NCBI RefSeq assembly: GCF_013113735.1 | Contig: NZ_CP053346.1 | Span: 4,974,001-5,038,000 of the forward strand | From: Sphingomonas sp. AP4-R1 | GTDB lineage: Bacteria > Pseudomonadota > Alphaproteobacteria > Sphingomonadales > Sphingomonadaceae | Length of the DNA stretch: 64,000 nucleotides | Direction of reading: 5' to 3' | Shown: positions 57,738-64,000 of the stretch, piece by piece | How positions within the stretch are numbered: position 1 is the stretch's first letter | Layout of the letters: each line of letters begins with the position of its first letter | Notes under the pieces: model-generated | Told to the model about the DNA's origin: nothing | What the model saw: the letters and a program-made list of their open reading frames with translations, nothing else | Databases searched by the model: none | Made by a program: the position numbers and the translations under genes

Positions 57738-58341
57738 CGTCGTCCTGTTCGTTCTTTCGAAGGGCTGGAACGCGCGCGCGCAGCTTTCGAGCCGCGTCGT
57801 CGCCTGTCACTCGCAATCACCCTGAAGGATCGGCGCCAAGGCCATTCCTAGAAATGGTGCCAGCGCCGCTGCCGCAGCGAAATTTGATCTTCAGCGCCGA
57901 TACTGATCCGGTCGCCGTGCACGCTGCCACCGACCCGGTGCTGGTGTCGGCCCGTGCTGAGCCGATCTGAGAGCCCTTGGTTTCGCACGCCCCCCCTTAT
58001 TGTGCGTGCGAGACGTGAGCCGCCAAGCGATCCGCAATGATCAAGCTGCCCTGGTCGACAGAACTGAGAAACTGCCGCGTGTCCGAGCTGATGCTCACGG
58101 CAGGAAGAGCAGCTATAGCTTTTCTGCGAGAGCTTCGCATGGATGTCACTGACGATGCAAACGGCTCGGCCAAGTTCCGGTATTACTGCCTTGGCGAGCT
58201 GAAGGCTGCTCAAACATCGCTGTCCGGCAGAAGCTAGCCTGGGTCCGTCGTGCAGCATGCGCCGGCTCTGCTGATCCTGCTAGGACGGGAACATTTTGCC
58301 GGCGTCTCGCGCTAGAGATTCATCCCACAAGGAGCATGCGA
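57738..58341. other. Stretch without a convincing gene
   Basis: About 600 bases. A 66-codon plus-strand frame at 58037-58237 has some protein-like composition (AGRAAIAFLRELRMDV) but no ribosome site and no known family. Confidence 0.35.
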
Positions 58342-58650
58342 ATGGGCTCGACAGTGTCCGGAACTTTCCCGTCCCGCCGCGAGGCAGAACTCGCGATCGA
58401 ACACCTCGTGCAGGAATACGGCATCAACCGGAGCGACATCTTTGTCGAACCCATCGGTTCTGATAACAGTTCGGGCCAGTCCCCGTCTGGAGCTGACGTC
58501 GAGAGCGGCCACGTCGGAATTTCGGCCGATGCAAAGGGCGCTTCCTATGGAAACGCGCTGAAGGTTTCGGTCGACGTCAACAGCGATGAGATCGTGGATG
58601 TTCGAACCGCCTTCCGGAAGGCTGGCGCCACGGAAACGGGCGAAGCGTGA
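58342..58650 (+). CDS. Small stress-protein-like hypothetical protein
   Basis: A 102-residue cytoplasmic protein. GTFPSRREAELAIEHLVQEYGI resembles the start of the YflT/general-stress-protein-17M fold, followed by a Ser/Gly-rich loop and a beta strand (ALKVSVDVNSDEIVDVRTAF). AAGGAG lies 7 bases before the ATG at 58342; the ATG at 58336 is too close to it. The assignment to a family is tentative. Confidence 0.65.
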   Translation: MGSTVSGTFPSRREAELAIEHLVQEYGINRSDIFVEPIGSDNSSGQSPSGADVESGHVGISADAKGASYGNALKVSVDVNSDEIVDVRTAFRKAGATETGEA

Positions 58651-59519
58651 CCGTTTGAAATTCTATTGTAGGGTTCGCTCGCAGAGCCCTGCTGCGGTGA
58701 TCAAGCATGGGCTGCGCCAAACGTAAGGGGCCTTGCAAGGATGCTCCCGTTGCTCAAGTGGCTGGCCTTTTGGCGAGGATGATCCCGACAGGTTGGAGAA
58801 TTTCTGCGGCGCGATCCTTCATCACGTCTGTTCAGACAACGGTACGTTGCTCGCCAAAGCGTACCGAGAAAGCAGGCGCAGCTGAACGGGCGCATATCAC
58901 CGAACGCTACGGGCAGGCGACGGCATATGGGCTGATCGCAGCGATCCAAGACGTCGCGACGCTGCTCGCCTTGTCGTCGATTGAACGTCGAATTTCAAGC
59001 TGATCAAACTGGCGCTGCAAGCATCCTTGCGTCATTCAGAACAGCGTCTGACAGGCGCTTGAACTCGGAGATGAGACACCGCGCACCGCCATCGCCGCGC
59101 CGATCAATCATCTGATCTGCCAAGTCGCTGGCGCCGCTCGAGGGCCCGTCGTAATCTCGCCGAGGAGCTAGCTTTAGGCAGATCTGTGGCAACGGATACA
59201 GCTCGCGTAACTCCCGTTCGTCGGTGCGTGCCGAGTGAAGGATTAAAACGCACCTCGGCTCCCTCTAGAACGGCTGAGAGTGGAAAGACGTCGTGGTCCG
59301 ACAGCCGAACATCCGGAATCGCGCAGGCCGGCAGTCGCTGATCAACGGCGGTCACCGCATCTGCGACGCGTTCACAAGGGCCTTAGGCTCTGTGCCCGGC
59401 GGCCTCGACAACCTGTCTCAGTCGAGTGCGACTACGAGATTGTCCTCAACAGACGATGTCGCACGGCCCCGGTTCAAGGTTGGGAACGATTTTTGAAAGC
59501 ACCGGTTCGACCACAGATC
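58651..59519. other. Stretch without a convincing gene
   Basis: About 870 bases holding only short frames of unlikely composition on both strands. It should include the promoter of the Crp/Fnr gene, but no clear signals were recognised. Confidence 0.4.
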
Positions 59520-60269
59520 ATGCCAGAACCCCTGCACGACGCCTTGGAGCTTTACCTGCGGCGACTGTGTCTGCGCACGCAGCTTGGTCGTCAAGAGCGC
59601 GACGCCATTATGGCGCTTCCCGGTGAGATGACCATCGTCGATGTCGAACATGATTTTGTTCGGCTGGGGGAGAAGGTCGAACACGCCTGCCTGATCGTTG
59701 ACGGCATGGCGGCCCGGTTCGCTCAGCTCAGGAATGGACAGCGAGGGATTGTCGCGTTGCACCTGCCGGGCGATATGGCGGATCTTCATTCCGTCGTGGC
59801 CCCCGAGACCAGTTGGGCGCTGCATGCGACGACACCGACAAAAATTGCGCGGATACCGCACAAAGCGCTGCGAGATCTGAGCGAGCGCTTTCCGTCGCTT
59901 GCGCTCGCCTTCTGGCGCGACTGTGTGGTCGATGCGTCTATCTTGGCGCAATGGACGCTCAATCTTTCGCGTAAAGATGCGGCAGCGCGGCTTGCCCATT
60001 TGTTCAGCGAGATGCGCTACCGCTACGCGGCGGTTGGCGCACTCCGCAAGGGGAGCTTTCCTTTCCCAATTACACAGACGACGCTCGCCGATGCGTTGGG
60101 TTTAACTCCCGTCCACCTCAACCGCATCCTCAAGCGGCTCAGGGAACAAGCTATCCTCGTCAAAAGCCTAGACCGGATCGATGTGGGTGATCCAGAACAG
60201 TTAGCAATCCTCGGAGAATTCGATGATGCCTATCTGCAGGGTTTACCAAAGCCGGATGCTTCCCTGTGA
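59520..60269 (+). CDS. Crp/Fnr-family transcriptional regulator
   Basis: A 249-residue regulator. The N-terminal cyclic-nucleotide-binding-like beta barrel includes DFVRLGEKVEHACLIVDGMA and GIVALHLPGDMADLHSVV. The C-terminal winged helix has FPITQTTLADALGLTPVHLN with RILKRLREQAILV. The Fnr-type iron-sulfur cysteines are absent, so it is not an Fnr oxygen sensor; the signal is unknown. The ATG at 59520 starts the recognisable domain; the longer frame upstream is non-coding in style. Confidence 0.9.
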   Translation: MPEPLHDALELYLRRLCLRTQLGRQERDAIMALPGEMTIVDVEHDFVRLGEKVEHACLIVDGMAARFAQLRNGQRGIVALHLPGDMADLHSVVAPETSWALHATTPTKIARIPHKALRDLSERFPSLALAFWRDCVVDASILAQWTLNLSRKDAAARLAHLFSEMRYRYAAVGALRKGSFPFPITQTTLADALGLTPVHLNRILKRLREQAILVKSLDRIDVGDPEQLAILGEFDDAYLQGLPKPDASL

Positions 60270-60745
60270 TACGCGGGTAACGAGGTTTACGGGGCGAAAT
60301 CGTAGTGTGATCATGCATTTTGTGGAAATGTCTCACCGCGATTGAACATAGACGCCGCATCAGGCGACGCGCCCGACGCGGAAGGTGCTGACTTCATAAG
60401 TCTGGACGGCGCCCGATATCAGGGCATCGCTGGCATCCGCTGGTCCTCAGTGCCGAGATTTTGCACGGCTCACTTGATCTGCGCGATAGGCCAGAAATGG
60501 TCGTGACGATGGATCGTTGATCGGACACCATCCTCTTTTTTTGGCACGCTGCGCACCACCCGGCTGATCCGGATAAATCGTCCTAACTTAGATTTGTGTG
60601 CGTCAGCCCAGCGGGGTCGATGCGGAACTTATAAGATGCCGGCGGCTTTCTCGGGAACGAAATGGCGGAACCAGGCACGATCGTGACGCTCGAGCAATGC
60701 CGACGCGATCGGGCCCGTTCCAACGCAAATTTTGTGGAGAGTGAA
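60270..60745. other. Intergenic region with possible decayed frames
   Basis: On the minus strand, protein-like fragments without proper starts are visible: RISRVVRSVPKKEDGVR and HDHFWPIAQIK with a stop near 60476, and LISGAVQTYEVSTFRVGRVA with a stop near 60361. They may be the ends of broken genes. No family was recognised. Confidence 0.3.
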
Positions 60746-61642
60746 ATGCTTCGTTCGGTGAACGAACCTGTCGTGCCGCGTCCTTCTCAATTTCAGACAG
60801 ACAGCTTCCAGCGCAGCCTCGCCCAGTGGAATCGCGAACGGCTGATTCCCCGGCTGCCCAATGATGACTGGCAGCGCGAACTTGAACGGGACATGCGGAT
60901 GGAGCGCCTCCAACGCGCCTTCCTAGAAGAGTTACGCGCCGAAGTCGCGGAAATGACTGCCGCAGTCCCAACGGATGCCGAGCAATTTGTCGGCTGGTTC
61001 GAGGCGCTGAAGATCGCAGGTCCAGGTCAGGGCGATCCGCTCTTTCCATGGCTTGCCGAGAATGCCAACCGGGATCAGTTGCGCTGGTTTTTCGAACAGG
61101 AAGCAGCCGGCGAGGCCGGCTTCGATGATCTTGTGGCCATGACCCAGGTCAAGCTGCCCGTCGGGCCTAAACTCGAGCTGGCACGAAACTATTGGGACGA
61201 GATGGGGCGTGGCGCGCGCGCCGGCATGCATGGCCCGATGCTGGATGAATTGGTTGACACGCTTGAGGTTCAGCCCACCATCGAGACCACAGTGTGGGAA
61301 AGTCTCGCGCTGGCCAATGTCATGACCGCGATGGCGACGCGGCGAGATTATGCGTGGCATTCAGTCGGTGCGCTGGGCGTCATCGAGCTTACTGCTCCGG
61401 GGCGCTCGGCGCTGGTTGCCAAAGGCTTGCGCCGGATCGGGCTCAGCAACCGCGAACGGCGCTATTTCGATCTTCACGCCGTACTCGACGTCAAGCATAG
61501 CGAGTCTTGGAACAAGGAGGCTCTTCTGCCTGCGGTGGCAGAGGACCCGGCGCGCGCCACGGCTATTGCCGAGGGCGCGTTGATGCGATTGCTCTGCGGC
61601 GCTAGATGTTTCGCTAGATACCGCACGCACTTCTGGGGCTGA
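60746..61642 (+). CDS. Iron-containing redox enzyme, heme-oxygenase-like fold
   Basis: A 298-residue helical protein of the heme-oxygenase-like diiron family (Haem_oxygenas_2). Candidate metal ligands lie in RWFFEQEAAGEAGFDDLVAM, NYWDEMGRGARAGMHGPMLD and FDLHAVLDVKHSESWNKEA. Members catalyse oxidative C-C or C-N cleavages on fatty-acid or amino-acid-derived substrates. ATG 60746 has GGAGAG upstream; ATG 60662 would add 28 residues. It is divergent to nothing recognisable and follows the Crp/Fnr gene on the same strand. The substrate is unknown. Confidence 0.75.
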   Translation: MLRSVNEPVVPRPSQFQTDSFQRSLAQWNRERLIPRLPNDDWQRELERDMRMERLQRAFLEELRAEVAEMTAAVPTDAEQFVGWFEALKIAGPGQGDPLFPWLAENANRDQLRWFFEQEAAGEAGFDDLVAMTQVKLPVGPKLELARNYWDEMGRGARAGMHGPMLDELVDTLEVQPTIETTVWESLALANVMTAMATRRDYAWHSVGALGVIELTAPGRSALVAKGLRRIGLSNRERRYFDLHAVLDVKHSESWNKEALLPAVAEDPARATAIAEGALMRLLCGARCFARYRTHFWG

Positions 61643-61984
61643 GAGCACGATGATCGCACGAACGCGCTTCCTGTGCGGGGCGGAGAACGGCGCTATTGCG
61701 TGGTAATGCGTTCGCCTGCTGTCAGGCCAGGCCCAGGTGTCATCTGCCAAAGGATGCGCCGCTGCGTTTATCGGCGCGACTCCTCCGCTGACCGCAGATC
61801 GAGCGATCGTGGCTAAATTGGCCCGGTGTTCGAAAGCTTGCTGTCGAGAGAGCGGCGCGGTCGATGCCACCAAACGAGATGGCTAGGACGGGTGGAGGCA
61901 CGTCACAAGGGCGACGAAGTGGCGCCGTTGTTGTGATGGCAACACTTCAGTATCAGCCTGTGATGCGGCATGCCCGTCGCTCCT
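61643..61984. other. Stretch without a convincing gene
   Basis: About 340 bases; nothing recognisable on either strand. Confidence 0.35.
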
Positions 61985-62200
61985 CTATTGCGAATCCGTC
62001 ATGACAAGGACTTGGCAGCGATCGCGCTTCCACTCCCACAGCTGCGTCTCTGACCACTCAGACTGAAACGTGGGCAGAGAGACCGTTTCGACTTGCCGGA
62101 AGCGCGGGGCGGCCGGAGCGGGCAGAGTTGCGGCAAATGCGGTCAAGCAGATCTGGCCGGCCTGGTTCGCGCAACCGAATCCCATGCCACGTATTATCAT
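61985..62200 (-). CDS. Small hypothetical protein, possibly exported
   Basis: 71 codons from ATG 62200 with a moderately hydrophobic N-terminal third (GQICLTAFAATLPAPAA) and a tail SEWSETQLWEWKRDRCQV. No ribosome site was seen. Divergent from the membrane-protein gene at 62229. It may not be a gene. Confidence 0.3.
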   Translation of the reverse strand: MIIRGMGFGCANQAGQICLTAFAATLPAPAAPRFRQVETVSLPTFQSEWSETQLWEWKRDRCQVLVMTDSQ

Positions 62201-62228
62201 CGCGTAAGCCAAACTAGGGTGCGCGCGA

Positions 62229-62660
62229 ATGACCGATGCCGATCGAAGTGGACGCCCCCTGCCCGCGCCAGTGACTGAAAGCTGCGAAGCGCCGCCGGCC
62301 TATGTGGCCCCCGCATCCAGGCCGCCGATCGCTCGACCATCGAGTGGAGCGGTATTCGGGCGCGGCCTGCTTTTGATTGTCGCCGAGATGGTTCAGCTGG
62401 TGCTTGCGCTCATTCTTGTGGTCTTCGCACTCGCCTGCTGCTTGGCACTCGCGGTCAAAGCGAACGATGCATATCATTTTCTGGGGGAAAACTTCGTGAC
62501 GCCCCGCGCGGTGTTGACGACGTTTGGGTCGATGCTGGCATGGACGCCCACTTTCCTCATCATCTGTGTGCTCGCATCAATTTTTGGGATTAAGCTCCTT
62601 GACCTGATTGTGCGGGTTCTAGGCCGGCGGGCTCGCCTCGCAGAGATATATTCGGCGTAG
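62229..62660 (+). CDS. Two-helix inner-membrane hypothetical protein
   Basis: A 143-residue protein. A Pro-rich cytoplasmic N-terminus (~residues 1-45) precedes two long hydrophobic helices, LIVAEMVQLVLALILVVFAL and MLAWTPTFLIICVLASIFGI, and a basic C-terminal tail (RVLGRRARLAEIY). No family recognised. The topology makes a real gene likely. Ribosome site weak. Confidence 0.6.
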   Translation: MTDADRSGRPLPAPVTESCEAPPAYVAPASRPPIARPSSGAVFGRGLLLIVAEMVQLVLALILVVFALACCLALAVKANDAYHFLGENFVTPRAVLTTFGSMLAWTPTFLIICVLASIFGIKLLDLIVRVLGRRARLAEIYSA

Positions 62661-63025
62661 CGCCGCCAGCGATAATTGGCCGAACTAAGTCCCAACGCTA
62701 CGTCGCAGCGATATTCGATCATAGCGCAGAGATAAACGGCAAATCAAAACAGCTTGTCTCGCCGCACATTGCTGTCTCGATTGGTTGAACCCAAGCTTCA
62801 AAGTTGCTGGGTGCTTTCAAACTCAATGTATGGAAAGATGGCTCAAAAGTCTCCGCCAAGTCTCTTCGAGGCTTCACTCAATGGTCGCGAAGGTCCGCCG
62901 CCGAACTGCACGAGCCGACTTATGTCATATGTCCTATGAATGGGTAACGACGCCCGGCTCATTCTTGCTGAACCCATCAAGGTCGAGCACGAAAGCAGTT
63001 AACTAAGGCGGCAGTCGATCCGCGA
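62661..63025. other. Stretch without a convincing gene
   Basis: About 365 bases, less GC-rich than the surroundings. Short frames only. Confidence 0.35.
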
Positions 63026-63211
63026 TCAAACCCCAGTTCGACGCCACGCGACAAAAATGTCTGAAGGTAAGGCAGCTCCAGATAGGACATCGCGCCATCG
63101 GCCTCCATCCTTCGGCGACCAGACCATTTCATGCTCGACCCCCTCTACACGCGTGCACCCAATGATGTGACGGCCGTCTTTTGGCGCGTCGGACATGGAC
63201 CATCGACGCAT
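63026..63211 (-). CDS. Small hypothetical protein (DUF551-like pattern)
   Basis: 61 codons from ATG 63211, which has GGGGGAG upstream. SMSDAPKDGRHIIGCTRVEG then MVWSPKDGGRWRDV follows the pattern APKDG..I......W.....RW seen in DUF551 and related phage/plasmid small proteins. The function is unknown. The longer frame to 63346 is less likely. Confidence 0.5.
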   Translation of the reverse strand: MRRWSMSDAPKDGRHIIGCTRVEGVEHEMVWSPKDGGRWRDVLSGAALPSDIFVAWRRTGV

Positions 63212-63716
63212 GCTGCTCCCCCAAGATAACGTCAAAGGATTGTCCACCCTTTCAGAACATAGGTCAATTATCGCGGCGTTAAGCCTGTAGACCTCCGCAG
63301 ATCGAACATCTCTCTTGGTGGACGTATTTGGGTCCAGGCGGGGCAACGGGCAGGATGCTGGAAAACAGGCCCTGCATCAGGTTAGCCGCAAAGTCTGCCG
63401 GGCATAGCCAGCAGGCGGTCGCGCCGCTGGATCAAAAGCCGGGATTGACAGCAGCGGATTGTCGGAGGTCTGGTTGTCGAGATGGACGAGATCCAACACC
63501 GGGCCACCTTAAGATGAGGCGCGCCCGTGTCAGCCTATTTGATCTGACTGCGTCCCGCGTCTTCCACGAACCGGATTTTTCTTTCGAGAGCGCACAAAGA
63601 GCACGTTCTCTCATGTGGGATGGGGAGCGTGGGTCGATGGTAATCGCGATGCCGGAGCGGGCGGCCTCCCCACCGGGTGGCAAACTCGACATGGCCATGA
63701 GTTCACCGCTGCGTCG
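63212..63716. other. Stretch without a convincing gene
   Basis: About 500 bases. Overlapping frames on both strands (63328-63774 plus; 63432-63698 minus) have no ribosome site or recognisable content. Confidence 0.35.
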
Positions 63717-63908
63717 TCAGACGTGCGACGAAGCAATGTCACCTACGATGTCGGCCGCGCACCTTTTTGCGTGACGCTCATATTTTTTGGCAAGCTGAAG
63801 GTGCGCATGCGCCGCGCCAATATCGTCCGCCGCTTCCGCTGCCGCGCGCTCTTCCTATGCACGGCGGACGAAACAGCTATGATCATGGGCCCTGTCATGC
63901 GCATCCAT
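63717..63908 (-). pseudogene. Small sphingomonad-type helical protein gene with in-frame amber codon
   Basis: From ATG 63908 (GGAGGAG upstream) the frame reads MDAHDRAHDHSCFVRRA, then TAG at 63857-63855, then continues in the same frame as EERAAAEAADDIGAAHAHLQ, LAKKYERHAKRCA and a stop at 63717. The whole matches the style of small RRAxEERxAAEAA...AHxxLAxxYExxA proteins common in sphingomonads, so the TAG is probably a nonsense mutation of a Gln or Arg codon. Confidence 0.45.
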
Positions 63909-64000
63909 ATCTCCTCCGTGCGCCGCTTGCCTGAAATGTTCGGGTTGGTCAGCGCCGACTGGCAGTGGCGCCGGCAGGCCCGCGGGACGCGCTGGGTGAC

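Noticed and set aside
1..64000. CRISPR arrays, rRNA and tRNA genes
   Set aside because: No regularly spaced repeats, rRNA sequence or tRNA cloverleaf was recognised by eye; a tRNA scan would be needed to exclude tRNAs.

Overview
The window is GC-rich Alphaproteobacterial DNA of sphingomonad type. The signs are several TonB-dependent receptors with FecI/FecR-type regulators, a PEPxxWA-CTERM exported protein, a MucR/Ros-family regulator, DUF6894 and DUF3606 small proteins, and a trb-type conjugation module of the kind found in sphingomonad integrative elements. Names rest on motifs read by eye; no database search was run.

Region 1 (about 0.2-14.7 kb) is chromosomal metabolism and signalling. 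After a KefB-like antiporter come a DJ-1/PfpI protein, a stand-alone winged-helix regulator, a NarL/FixJ response regulator, two secreted alpha/beta hydrolases, an aldehyde dehydrogenase, a 1020-residue propeller/Y_Y_Y/HisKA_3 sensor kinase, a GlcG/HbpS-like protein, a zinc alcohol dehydrogenase and a cyclic-nucleotide-binding/thioredoxin-reductase-like fusion. The kinase and response regulator lie at opposite ends of the enzyme block. A 15-base motif close to TTCACCGCAATTCAC recurs 76-94 bases before four of these transcription units, in the same orientation each time, which suggests one regulon.

Region 2 (about 15-31.5 kb) is a nutrient-uptake region. A TonB receptor, an S9 peptidase and an amidohydrolase are followed by an ECF sigma/FecR/TonB-transducer module. 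A second sigma/FecR/transducer module on the opposite strand meets the first tail to tail at a shared terminator near 25.3 kb. An LLM-class flavin enzyme and decayed fragments follow.

Region 3 (about 34.1-50.1 kb) is a conjugative transfer module on the minus strand: traG, a CopG-type gene, trbB, C, D, E, then J, L, F, G, I, DUF2274 and alpA. The normally continuous trb operon is split between trbE and trbJ by about 4 kb that holds small unknown proteins and a divergent MucR/Ros-like regulator lacking most zinc ligands. No relaxase, TraF or integrase is visible in the window. The left edge abuts a broken TPR gene.

Region 4 (about 50.1-64 kb) is gene-poor accessory DNA with stress and redox genes: a DUF3606 protein, FAD monooxygenase, glutathione S-transferase, Mer/Lpd-type flavoprotein, ClpP-fold protein paired with a helix-hairpin-helix protein, Crp/Fnr regulator and an iron-dependent haem-oxygenase-like enzyme. 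Long stretches there show no convincing gene.
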